Origin: Planctomycetota bacterium | Lineage (GTDB): Bacteria; Planctomycetota; Phycisphaerae; Sedimentisphaerales; Anaerobacaceae | NCBI GenBank assembly: GCA_019456255.1 | Contig: VRUG01000014.1 | Coordinates: 1 to 64,000 of the forward strand | Reading direction: 5' to 3' | DNA length: 64,000 nucleotides | In this document: piece after piece, positions 17,506-26,213 of the stretch | How positions within the stretch are numbered: the stretch's first letter is position 1 | Layout of the letters: each line of letters starts with the position of its first letter | The notes under the pieces: generated by a model | The model's input: only the letters and a program-made list of their open reading frames with translations | What the model was told of the DNA's origin: nothing | The model's database searches: none | Position numbers and translations under genes: made by a program

Positions 17506-19350
17506 TCAAGTTTCCAAATCGCCTGATTGAACAGCATGAGCCGTTTGGGGTATTTCTTTGGTAGGTTGCTGAACAATTGGGATTTTAAACTGAAATATGG
17601 CTCCGCCATTTTTTGCGTTTTCTGCCCATATCAGGCCATTATGTTCAGCGACGATATTTCTGCATATTGTCAATCCCAGTCCTGTTCCGCCCGCACCTGA
17701 TTTTGTTTTGCTTGACTGGACGAACATATCAAAGATGGTTTCAAGTTCCTCGGGAGGTATACCATCGCTCTGGTCGTGAACACTGACCATGACCGATTCC
17801 TCTATTTTGCTCATTTTAATATCAATAGTACCCTTCTCCGGCGAGTACCTAATTGCGTTTGTTAGAAGGTTTCGTATTAATCGTTTTATTTTCTCACTGT
17901 CGAGTGTCACTTCTTCGGTGAATTCTTCAGGATTAAAGTTAATGCTAAGGCTTTGCCTTTTTATTTCGTCATCGAACTTTTCGAGAACTGAAGTTATCAA
18001 TTCGTCAAGCCTTGCAGGGGCAAATTCAAATTCTGTACTTTTCGTTTCAAACATGGACAAATCAAATAAATTATCGACAAGTTCCTGAAGTGTTTTACCG
18101 CTTAGAGTAATTTTTTCAAAGTAGCCCAGCAGTTTTTCAGGCGTAGTGGTATTAATTTTCTTAGTTCCAAAATTGGCAAAACTAAGAATACTGTGCAGAG
18201 GGGTTCTTAACTCGTGCGACATATTTGCGAGGAACTCTATTTTTGCGATATTTGCCGCCTCTGCCATTCCTGTTCTGTGTGATTCGAGTACCAGTTGGTC
18301 ATGGGTTAGTTTCAACTCCTCCATTGCTTCTATGCGTTGTGTAATATCTGTTACAAAAGCCACCGCTATCATCCCTGCTTCGGTTTCTGCCCAACTGACG
18401 CCAATCTCGACAGGCATCAAGGTTCCGTCCTTACACTTTCCATGAAGATTCCCCTCGCTATGTAAAAATTTCTGTTCTAGTTTTAAGAAATATTTTTCTC
18501 TATGCCCGACATGTTTTGAGTGCAGTTTTTCAAGCAATAACATTTCGATTTTATTATTAATCAATTCATTCTCCTGGTATCCGAACATTTTTTCTATCGC
18601 TGGGTTGGTAAAAACTATATTTCCCTCTTTATCAATTGCAAGAATTCCGATGGGACTGGCCTGGAGCAATGTTCTGGTCTTGTTTTCACTTCTCTTTAAG
18701 GCGTTTTCAGTCTCTATGCGCTTTGTAATATCCTGTGCTACTTTGATAAAAAATTTAATTTCGTCGTAATCATCTTTGACGGGCGTTATTGTCGCTTCTT
18801 CGTGATATAGGGTTTCGTCTTTTCGTTTATTTATGAAAACTCCCCGCCATGTCTGTCCCGAAGTAATGGTCATCCACAAATCGACGTAAAGTTTTTGGTC
18901 AGTCTTACCGCTTTGAAGTATTCTTGGATTTTTTCCGATTACTTCTTTTTGTTCATAGCCTGTGGCGTAGGTAAATGCTTTATTAACCTGTACAATGTTG
19001 CCGCGTTCGTCAGTAATAACAACAATATTGTCCGCAGCTTCCATGGTAGCACTCTCTATTTTCAGTTTTGTCTGTGTCTGTCTAAGCTGTGCTATAATAT
19101 TTTGCATCGGTTCGATAACAAATAAATATAACAGCGGAGTACTCATGAGCGCTAATGAAACAGGGTCCAGAAAAATACCCCAGTGGGAAGAAATGCCAAA
19201 GGCATGCAGCAACACCATAATCACTACTTCACAAAGGAAAATAACCAGAAGAATTATAATAAAAAGTCTGGCAATGGATTTATATTGACCCCAATAATCC
19301 AAAAACAGCCTTTTGAATTTCTTTAGTTTTGAAGCTTCTGCAAACTTCAC
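17506..19350 (-). CDS. PAS-domain sensor histidine kinase
   Basis: A 614-residue paralogue of the downstream kinase. From the first PAS domain onward the two align closely (for example KNPRILQSGKTDQK versus ENPRFLKSGRTDQK, and FLANMSHELRTPLHS versus FLANMSHELRTPLHG). Instead of CHASE3 domains it has only two N-terminal transmembrane segments, so it probably senses through the membrane or through its PAS domains. The HisKA and HATPase motifs are complete (LIRNLLTNAIRYSPEKG, DQSDGIP, GTGLGLTI). The start is GTG at 19350 with AAAGGA eight bases upstream. There is no response regulator of its own, so the two kinases probably converge on the single receiver. Confidence 0.92.
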   Translation of the reverse strand: MKFAEASKLKKFKRLFLDYWGQYKSIARLFIIILLVIFLCEVVIMVLLHAFGISSHWGIFLDPVSLALMSTPLLYLFVIEPMQNIIAQLRQTQTKLKIESATMEAADNIVVITDERGNIVQVNKAFTYATGYEQKEVIGKNPRILQSGKTDQKLYVDLWMTITSGQTWRGVFINKRKDETLYHEEATITPVKDDYDEIKFFIKVAQDITKRIETENALKRSENKTRTLLQASPIGILAIDKEGNIVFTNPAIEKMFGYQENELINNKIEMLLLEKLHSKHVGHREKYFLKLEQKFLHSEGNLHGKCKDGTLMPVEIGVSWAETEAGMIAVAFVTDITQRIEAMEELKLTHDQLVLESHRTGMAEAANIAKIEFLANMSHELRTPLHSILSFANFGTKKINTTTPEKLLGYFEKITLSGKTLQELVDNLFDLSMFETKSTEFEFAPARLDELITSVLEKFDDEIKRQSLSINFNPEEFTEEVTLDSEKIKRLIRNLLTNAIRYSPEKGTIDIKMSKIEESVMVSVHDQSDGIPPEELETIFDMFVQSSKTKSGAGGTGLGLTICRNIVAEHNGLIWAENAKNGGAIFQFKIPIVQQPTKEIPQTAHAVQSGDLET

Positions 19351-19609
19351 GTTTTTGGTCCTTTAATTAATTGTCGTCTTGGCTAACAATAACAGGAGCA
19401 AATTAAGAGCGTATTTCAGGCATTCGGAGCCCTTTTGGCAACGTAACCCGAAAAAATGCACTTTCAGTAAAGACCCCCATTTATATAAGCAGTATCTATC
19501 TCGTCATGTCAGCATGGCGGATTTACTAAAAAATTTTCAATCCGAGTAAAAAACTGGCATGACTGTCAGGTAAAGCGGCAAGCTAATGCTAGAGCAATTT
19601 AATATTTTC

Positions 19610-20860
19610 TTAGCTGTTGTTGGAGACTATGACATTTGCCCATGTTGGTATGCTGGTGAGTATCTCGTAACAGATGGTTTTGCTTAATGCGGCTAAGGAG
19701 TAGACGCTACATGGCGAATCGAGTCTATTGTCGATGATTGTGACCGGCTGACCCAGTTGAACGTCTGGGACATCTGTGACATCAATTACCATTTGATTCA
19801 TAGTAATTGTTCCGATGACATTAACTATATGTTCGTTTATTCTGACCCTGGAGCAACTTGAAAATGGCCTCCAGAACCCACCCGAATATCCTACTGGCAA
19901 TACAGCGGCTTTAGTTTTTCTGTCGACTATAAATTTTCTGCCATAGTTTACGGAATTGCCCTTTTCTATTGTTATTATGTGCACTATGGGAGCCTGCAGT
20001 TTTAGGGCAGGTTTCAAATCTATTGGTAGTGGTTTTTTCATTGTTGAATAGCCGTAAATTGCTATCCCGCAGCGCACCATGTCAAAATGCGATTGAGGTA
20101 ATCTCATGGTTGCAGAGCTGTTGGCAACATGTATGATGACATTGTCAGTAATGCAATGGTCCAATTGTGATATTAATTTTTTAAAACTGGCAATTTGTTT
20201 TTCCGCAAAGGACAAATCCTGTTCATCTGAATTTGCAAAATGAGTGTAAATACCGGAAAGTTTCATGGTGCTGGAGTTGTAAATGTATTCGACAAGTTCT
20301 CCGGCATTCTCAGCAACAATGCCGCAGCGTCCCATTCCAGTATCAATGTTTACGTGCACTTTGAGAGTTGATGAAGTGTTGTTTAGAATTGAATCGATAT
20401 ACTTTGCAGTTTCTATTGAAGAGACAGTGCAATTAAAACCAAGCGATGCGCATTGTTTTATATCCTTATGGGGGATGGACGGATATAGGGGGTCGAGGAT
20501 AAGTATTTGTTGTCTTTTGATGCGTTTTGCGATACGAAACGCTTCATCTGTACTTGCGACAGCGAAAAAATCGATATCGGTGTCTTTTAGGAAATCGACT
20601 ACTTCTAATATACCGTGTCCGTAGGCATTAGCTTTTACAACGGCACAAAACATTACATCGTCTTTGCAACATTTTCTAAGCTGTTGGATATTATGGCTAA
20701 TGGCATCGGTATAGAGGTATGCACATAAATCTTTTTTTACAAAAGATTTTTTTGCGGATTTTTCACTCGATGTCCCTCCGCTAACGACTTGTGTTTTAAG
20801 CGATTTTTTACGCCCTATTCTAATAAGCGTTTTTTTATGCCCTATTTCAATATCTAACAT
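19610..20860 (-). CDS. alr: Alanine racemase
   Basis: A PLP enzyme that converts L-alanine to D-alanine for peptidoglycan. The catalytic lysine is Lys76 in FCAVVKANAYGHG; the second catalytic base, tyrosine, is in NSVNYGRKF, and the C-terminal beta domain follows. The ATG at 20860 (416 residues) is chosen because GGAGGT lies upstream; the reading frame otherwise runs to a TTG at 20929. There is a ~45-residue basic N-terminal extension (RIGRKKSLKT, SSEKSAKKSF) before the point where most alanine racemases begin (AYLYTDAISHNI). It lies 259 nt upstream of the kinase gene and may have its own promoter. A link to the pilus locus is probably accidental. Confidence 0.93.
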   Translation of the reverse strand: MLDIEIGHKKTLIRIGRKKSLKTQVVSGGTSSEKSAKKSFVKKDLCAYLYTDAISHNIQQLRKCCKDDVMFCAVVKANAYGHGILEVVDFLKDTDIDFFAVASTDEAFRIAKRIKRQQILILDPLYPSIPHKDIKQCASLGFNCTVSSIETAKYIDSILNNTSSTLKVHVNIDTGMGRCGIVAENAGELVEYIYNSSTMKLSGIYTHFANSDEQDLSFAEKQIASFKKLISQLDHCITDNVIIHVANSSATMRLPQSHFDMVRCGIAIYGYSTMKKPLPIDLKPALKLQAPIVHIITIEKGNSVNYGRKFIVDRKTKAAVLPVGYSGGFWRPFSSCSRVRINEHIVNVIGTITMNQMVIDVTDVPDVQLGQPVTIIDNRLDSPCSVYSLAALSKTICYEILTSIPTWANVIVSNNS

Positions 20861-21316
20861 TGAGCTTAAATTACCTCCATTTTTTTGGACCACCTGAAAA
20901 AGTGTAATCGAAATCAAAGTACCGGTCAATATTATTCACCGAGGCGAATATTGGTTCATTATCGGACTAAGAGTGGCGTAATAATGCCTGATCGGTGGTG
21001 TTTTTAACAAAAATATTATTTCCATTATCGGCATTAGAGTTGATTTTGGCATAGTTGATTAGAAGTATATCTGCAAAATTCATCTCTATTAGAGGTCTTT
21101 TAGGGAAATCGCACATTTTTGCCCAATTCTCCCCCCTGCCCCCAGGTTGCCCATATTGTCATAATATTATAGATTTAGGCGTAAACATTTGAGAAGTAGC
21201 ATTGCAATAATGACGATAATCGATTATAATATGAGGTTCCACGGAAACATTGTTTTGTTTTCTGACGTAGACGCAGAGAGGTAGATGTTAAATTAATAGG
21301 ACTTTTTAGGTTATTT
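20861..21316 (+). promoter_or_regulatory. Divergent intergenic region between alr and the chorismatase-like gene
   Basis: No gene is visible in these 456 bases. The region holds the promoter at 21202-21230 for the rightward gene. Two imperfect direct repeats contain CATTATCGG followed by (A/C)-T-A/T-AGAGT (near 20957-20974 and 21023-21040), and CTCTATTAGAGG at 21085-21096 is a near-palindrome. These could be operators, but there is no independent support. No clear promoter for alr was found. Confidence 0.35.
21202..21230 (+). promoter_or_regulatory. Strong sigma70-type promoter of the chorismatase-like gene
   Basis: TTGCAA at 21202-21207 and a consensus TATAAT at 21225-21230 are spaced by 17 nt. 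The predicted start is near 21237, giving a leader of about 80 nt before the ATG at 21317. Confidence 0.75.
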
Positions 21317-22420
21317 ATGCAATTGTATACTTGCCCATTTGAGGATAAAGGAGTGTCGGAGGTCTACTTAACAGCCTGTCCGACACTGGAAAAGTCTGTT
21401 GAAGAACAGGCTAAGGAGATTTTTTCTGCCCTCAAGAATGAACTTGAATCGAAGCAATTAAGCATCCTGCAGGAACGTGTTTTCGTAACGCAAGAAGCTG
21501 TCGATGTGGTTCGCGTGGCGAGGGCAAGCGTATATGGTTCGCTTGATGATGGTGTTGAGCCGACATGGCTTATAATTCCTGAGGGCAAAACCGGTCAGAT
21601 TTCCGGTGTTCAGGTTCATGCGGTTGGCGGGCTCGAGAGTCCTCGAATACTTAGTTTGGATGGTAAGGCGTGTGGTCGTATTGTCAGCTATGGGGAGCGT
21701 AAGCTGATGGCATTGTCGGGGTTATCCGGTTCAGGCGGCGGCAGTGATTCTGAGCAGGCAAAGATAATGCTTGAAAGAGCAGAAGCTATTCTTAAGCAGG
21801 AAGGTACTGATTTTTATGCTGTGGCGCGAACATGGATGTGGCTTCGTGATATACTCAGTTGGTATGATGAGTTTAACGCAGTTAGAAATGATTTCTTTAT
21901 TGAGCGTGGACTTATTCAAAAAGCAGTAGAGAGTAAGATGCCAGCAAGTACTGGTATCGGTATTGGTGGTGATAATGACAGCATCTGCACAATGGACATT
22001 GTGGCAGTGATTGAACCTAAAAGTTCGATAGAATATCTTGACGCAGGCGGCAATCAGTTGTCGGCATTCGAGTACGGCTCGGCATTTTCACGAGCTTGCA
22101 GTGTCGAGACTCCGGCTGGCACAACGGTTTATGTTTCGGGTACCGCGTCGATAGACCATTCCGGCGAAACAACCAATGTTGGCAAGGCCAAGGAACAGAT
22201 AGAAGACACAGTCGAGAATGTATTGGCAGTGTTTAAGCAAATGAATTGCAAAGAAGATGATATCGTTCATTCATTTATGTATTGCAAGACACGTGAAATC
22301 GAGGACCTGTACCTCGATGTATGTTCTAAACTCAAATGGCCTCAATTTACAGCTATAACTGACGTTTGCCGGGACAATCTTCTCTTTGAGATTGAAGCTA
22401 CGGGTGTAGTTCGCCGCTAA
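21317..22420 (+). CDS. Chorismatase-like / RidA-superfamily protein
   Basis: A 367-residue protein with two YjgF/RidA-like halves. The C-terminal half ends with a RidA-type pattern (VYVSGTASIDHSGETTNVG, VLAVFKQMNC, then FEIEATGVV). The middle segment (RTWMWLRDILSWYDEFNAVR) strongly recalls the chorismatase family (FkbO, Hyg5, XanB2), where RTWNY and a YxxFNxxR pattern border the active site. Chorismatases hydrolyse chorismate to hydroxybenzoate or dihydroxy-diene products. I assign the superfamily with confidence but not the reaction. It has its own strong promoter and lies upstream of the TPR-propeller lipoprotein, which has a separate promoter. It could supply an aromatic quinone or pigment precursor, but no other gene of such a pathway is in the window. 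Confidence 0.65.
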   Translation: MQLYTCPFEDKGVSEVYLTACPTLEKSVEEQAKEIFSALKNELESKQLSILQERVFVTQEAVDVVRVARASVYGSLDDGVEPTWLIIPEGKTGQISGVQVHAVGGLESPRILSLDGKACGRIVSYGERKLMALSGLSGSGGGSDSEQAKIMLERAEAILKQEGTDFYAVARTWMWLRDILSWYDEFNAVRNDFFIERGLIQKAVESKMPASTGIGIGGDNDSICTMDIVAVIEPKSSIEYLDAGGNQLSAFEYGSAFSRACSVETPAGTTVYVSGTASIDHSGETTNVGKAKEQIEDTVENVLAVFKQMNCKEDDIVHSFMYCKTREIEDLYLDVCSKLKWPQFTAITDVCRDNLLFEIEATGVVRR

Positions 22421-22499
22421 ACCGGTCTTAGTAAATTTCACCACAAAACCACGCAATCGCAAGCCAACGCCTAAGTTCTAACTGCACTATTTTAATTTG

Positions 22500-22528
22500 T
22501 TGTCGATTTTTGGCTGATAGCTTATAAT
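22500..22528 (+). promoter_or_regulatory. Promoter of the TPR-propeller-ASPIC lipoprotein gene
   Basis: TTGTCG at 22500-22505, a 17-nt spacer and consensus TATAAT at 22523-22528 predict a start near 22535. It lies about 80 nt after the preceding gene, so the lipoprotein can be transcribed independently. Confidence 0.65.
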
Positions 22529-22580
22529 CTTCAAAAAGGAATTGGCTTATTGAAATCTGCACAAGAACAGGAGGTGCGAT

Positions 22581-25500
22581 TTGAGGATGAGAATCGTAAC
22601 GACAAAGGCGTTTGGAATTACTGCATATCTTTTTATTTCAGCTTGTATTCTGTCTGGATGCCAAAGCATAGATGCACAGTACAGTCAAAAAGATATCGCT
22701 TCGCTTAGTGCATTCAATCGCGGTGCAGGGTTTCTTGACCAGTACAGATACAAAGAAGCGGCTAAAGAATTTGAAGAGGTTTTGCGCACATCTCCCGGGT
22801 GGGTGACAGCGCGGTTTAATCTTGGTGTCGCGTATTTTAATTTATACAACGAGCCTGGAGCGGAAGGTTATCTTGACTTGGCACGTGAGGCTTTTGAGAG
22901 TGTATCGCAATCGCCGTCTTATAAGTTAAACGCGTTATTTTGTCTTGGTCTTTATTATCAGCACATCGGCAATGACTTAAAGTCAGAAGAATATTTTCGA
23001 GCGGTATACAAGGGAGATGACAAGGATCCTTACGTGATGTACAAACTGGCAGAGGTGCTTATCAGCCTTGGCAGGACGGAAGAGGGTACGGAATTTCTTG
23101 AGAAGACAGTTGAGCTTGACCCTGGATTTATTTCAGCGATATATCGGCTTGCGAGTCAGTATCAGCGTACGAAGCGTCGCGAGCAGGCCAAGCCTTTATT
23201 TATGCGTTTTAGAAAACTCAAGGAAGCTGAACTTGCGGGGGGAACTTTTACAGCACAAAAGTCCTACGGCGCATCCGGAAAATATTACATGGCATTGGGT
23301 GCTGACGAGATCGGGCTGCGAGCGGGAACGGTTTTGCCCAAGCGAGTTATTTTTTCTCCGCAGGCAAGGTATCTGGACAGCGAAATTACTGCATGGAAAT
23401 GGGGCGGTGGGACAATCTCGCTTGCAGGTATAGCCGGCGGTGACGTGGATGGCGATGGTGACCTGGATATCCTTATGACCGGGTTCGGGGATGAAGGTAA
23501 AGTGCAATTATGGCGTAACAATGGTTCGGGCGAATTTTCCGGTGGTGCTTATTTAGCAGAGGGAGGTATATCACCGTGTTTTGGTGACGTGGATGACGAT
23601 GGCGATATTGACCTTTGGCTCGGCAGGGCTGGCGAGGACCTGTACTTTGAAAATGACGGCAAAGGAAACTTTAAAAAAATACGTAACCAGCAAATATCAG
23701 GCGGTAACAACATAAGCCAATGTGTAAGACTTGTCGATATTGACAGCGATGGCGATTTGGATTTTCTGGCGCTTCGCATGAGGAAAGGTTCAGTGCCGAT
23801 AACAGATAAGACGACACCTACTGCAAGCAGCTTATATAACAATAACCGGGACGGTTCTTTCACTGATATCGCTGAAGAGCTTGGATTGGATTTTGCAAAG
23901 ACAACGATCGGGGCAGTGATATATGACGATTTCGACAACGACCGTGATTTGGATATGATCCTGTTTCCTGCCAATGGTACGCCTATTAGCTGGGTAAATG
24001 ACCGCTTATTGGAATATCGGATACGTGATGCAGCAAGTACAGGTCTTTCAGTGGGCAATGTTTTGAGCGCAACTTCCGGCGACCCTGACAAGGATGGAGA
24101 CAGGGACTTACTTGTGTTTACCGGTAAGGGTTTGCATCTTTTTGTCAACGACGGCAATTTTAAATTCAAGAGTCATAAAGGTTTTGCCGATCACTGCGGC
24201 AGGCTTGGCGGGACCGGCGGTCAGTTTGCGGATTTCGACAATGACGGCGATTTGGATATTTTAATCGCTGACGCTCACAGGCGTGACGGCAGTCGAGGGC
24301 CGGTATTACTGATCAATGATTGGCCTGCGGATAGATTTGTCAATGCATCTGAGATTGATCCTGGAAATATGCTGGGGGCGATCGAGACCAAAGGCGACGC
24401 GAGCTGTATGGCGGCTGACTTTACCGGTAACGGAAAATGCGATGTTCTTTTGGCATGGGCAGGTGCGAAGCCTGTACTTCTTGAGAACATGACGCCGGGC
24501 GGTCATTGGATCGAGATAGACCTTATCGGGACACGCGAACAGGACAAAAAGTCACGTTCAAATAATTCAGCTATCGGGGCACGCGTGGATATCAAGGCGG
24601 GCAATATATCACAGCAATACGTAGTAGGCTCGCCAACAAGTTCGACAAGTCTTGCACCGTATAGGATTCATGCGGGGTTGGGCGATAACACGAAGGTCGA
24701 TTGGCTTCGTATTATGTGGCCCGACGGCGTTCTTCAGGCCGAGCTTGAACTGGCGGCAGATGAATTAATAACTATCACTGAATTGCAGCGTAAGACGTCA
24801 TCGTGTCCTCATCTTTTTGCATGGGACGGTTCTCATTTTGCGTTCATATCTGATTTCGGCGGGATGGGAGGCATGGGTTATCTTCTTGGCAAGCCCGGAG
24901 AATACGCCAAGCCTGACCCGACGGAGTATGTTTCAGTTCCGAATTTGGTCGCTCGTGACGGTGAATACGTTTTACAGGTTCTGGAGCCGCTGGAAGAAGT
25001 AGTTTATTTTGATGAAGCGAAACTTATCGCGGTTGACCATCCGGCGGGTACGCAGGTCTATCCGAACGAGATGATGGCGGTGAATATTGCTCTGCCTGAG
25101 TTTGAGTTGTTCTGTTTTGAGGATACTATCGACGCGATTCGTGCGGTCGACCATAGAAATGTAGATGTGACGGAAAAGATACGAACTATCGACAGGCGAT
25201 ACGCGGGTACGACCGAGCTTGACCGGCGTTTTACCGGCTTTGCCAAGGAGCATTTTGTCGAGCTTGATTTCGGCGAGCGTCTCGAATCGCTAAGTGGCGA
25301 GCAGCGGTTAGTGTTGTTCCTTTACGGGTGGGTCGAGTACGGCTATTCGTCAACAAACTTTGCCGCAAGTCAGGCCAACATGAGTATGAAAGCTCCCACT
25401 ATTGAGGTGCTTCGTGACGGGGGATGGGTGGAGCTATTTAATGAGGTTGGTTATCCGGCGGGAATCAATCATATGATGACGCTTGATGTCACCGGCAAGA

Positions 25501-26072
25501 TACTGCCAAGCGACAGTAAAATCCGAATCAGTAGCAATATGGAGATATACTGGGACAGAATATTTTTGGCAGAGGTACTTGATGAGTCGCGACTTTCTGT
25601 CAGGGAAGTATCTGCTAAAAATGCTGACCTTCATTTCTTAGGTTTTCTTCGCGAGTTTTCTCCCGATGGTCGTCATCCAAAACTTTTCGATTATGACAGC
25701 GTTGACAGAGCAATCCCGTGGAAAATAATGTCTGGTGATTTCACTCGGTTTGGAGAAGTAACTGAACTTATAGAAGAAGCTGACGACCGCTATGTTATCA
25801 TGGGACGCGGGGAAGAATTGACGCTTCGTTTTTCAGCAGAGAGTTTTGGGACGGTTCCTGCGGGTATGGTCCGCAGTTTTATTCTAAAAACCGACAGTTT
25901 CTGCAAGGACATGGACTTTTGCTCGGCATATCCTGATACCGTCGAGCCTTTACCTTTCCACGGCATGAGTAATTATCCTTACGGCGAGAATGAGAAATAC
26001 CCTGATGACGAAAAAATGCGAGAGTATCAGAGGCGATTTAATACACGCAAACTGGGCGATTCCAGCGATTGA
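22581..26072 (+). CDS. Lipoprotein fusing TPRs, seven-motif FG-GAP propeller, ASPIC/UnbV and unassigned C-terminal region
   Basis: A 1163-residue secreted lipoprotein. The signal ends in lipobox LSGC (Cys27). TPR helices span about 40-215 (for example RYKEAAKEFEEVLRTSPGW). An FG-GAP/VCBS propeller spans about 275-630 and has seven acidic metal-binding motifs, from DVDGDGDLDILM to a degenerate DFTGNGKCDVLL. An ASPIC/UnbV domain (about 640-735) is followed by ~430 residues I do not recognise, beginning FAWDGSHFAFISDFGG. The start is TTG at 22581, six bases after AGGAGG; ATG at 22587 is an alternative. The array downstream encodes the TPR part and the propeller-ASPIC part as separate proteins, so this gene is the single-chain counterpart. 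Known CRTAC1/UnbV-type proteins are extracellular; the function here is unknown. Confidence 0.85.
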   Translation: MRMRIVTTKAFGITAYLFISACILSGCQSIDAQYSQKDIASLSAFNRGAGFLDQYRYKEAAKEFEEVLRTSPGWVTARFNLGVAYFNLYNEPGAEGYLDLAREAFESVSQSPSYKLNALFCLGLYYQHIGNDLKSEEYFRAVYKGDDKDPYVMYKLAEVLISLGRTEEGTEFLEKTVELDPGFISAIYRLASQYQRTKRREQAKPLFMRFRKLKEAELAGGTFTAQKSYGASGKYYMALGADEIGLRAGTVLPKRVIFSPQARYLDSEITAWKWGGGTISLAGIAGGDVDGDGDLDILMTGFGDEGKVQLWRNNGSGEFSGGAYLAEGGISPCFGDVDDDGDIDLWLGRAGEDLYFENDGKGNFKKIRNQQISGGNNISQCVRLVDIDSDGDLDFLALRMRKGSVPITDKTTPTASSLYNNNRDGSFTDIAEELGLDFAKTTIGAVIYDDFDNDRDLDMILFPANGTPISWVNDRLLEYRIRDAASTGLSVGNVLSATSGDPDKDGDRDLLVFTGKGLHLFVNDGNFKFKSHKGFADHCGRLGGTGGQFADFDNDGDLDILIADAHRRDGSRGPVLLINDWPADRFVNASEIDPGNMLGAIETKGDASCMAADFTGNGKCDVLLAWAGAKPVLLENMTPGGHWIEIDLIGTREQDKKSRSNNSAIGARVDIKAGNISQQYVVGSPTSSTSLAPYRIHAGLGDNTKVDWLRIMWPDGVLQAELELAADELITITELQRKTSSCPHLFAWDGSHFAFISDFGGMGGMGYLLGKPGEYAKPDPTEYVSVPNLVARDGEYVLQVLEPLEEVVYFDEAKLIAVDHPAGTQVYPNEMMAVNIALPEFELFCFEDTIDAIRAVDHRNVDVTEKIRTIDRRYAGTTELDRRFTGFAKEHFVELDFGERLESLSGEQRLVLFLYGWVEYGYSSTNFAASQANMSMKAPTIEVLRDGGWVELFNEVGYPAGINHMMTLDVTGKILPSDSKIRISSNMEIYWDRIFLAEVLDESRLSVREVSAKNADLHFLGFLREFSPDGRHPKLFDYDSVDRAIPWKIMSGDFTRFGEVTELIEEADDRYVIMGRGEELTLRFSAESFGTVPAGMVRSFILKTDSFCKDMDFCSAYPDTVEPLPFHGMSNYPYGENEKYPDDEKMREYQRRFNTRKLGDSSD

Positions 26073-26100
26073 CCGGATTGCTGTAAGGTCTGAATTTAGC

Positions 26101-26129
26101 TTGCATTAGGGCAAATCCTTTGATACAAT
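26101..26129 (+). promoter_or_regulatory. Promoter P1 of the TPR-propeller array
   Basis: TTGCAT at 26101-26106, 17 nt, TACAAT at 26124-26129. The predicted start is near 26136, leaving a leader of about 78 nt. The whole segment from here to the start codon is repeated, with changes, upstream of the second module (29159 onward), and both promoter boxes and their spacing are preserved. Confidence 0.7.
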
Positions 26130-26213
26130 ATAGGGGTTATATCAGAATTTTTTTTCGTGTCAAGGCGTACATATTGAATCCTTTCGCGGCAATTAAGGAC
26201 GAAACAATAAATA

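Noticed and set aside
23549-24169. 206-codon minus-strand frame inside the fusion lipoprotein gene
   Set aside because: It is rich in Ser/Pro/Leu as expected from the antisense of Asp/Gly-rich repeats; there is no start signal.
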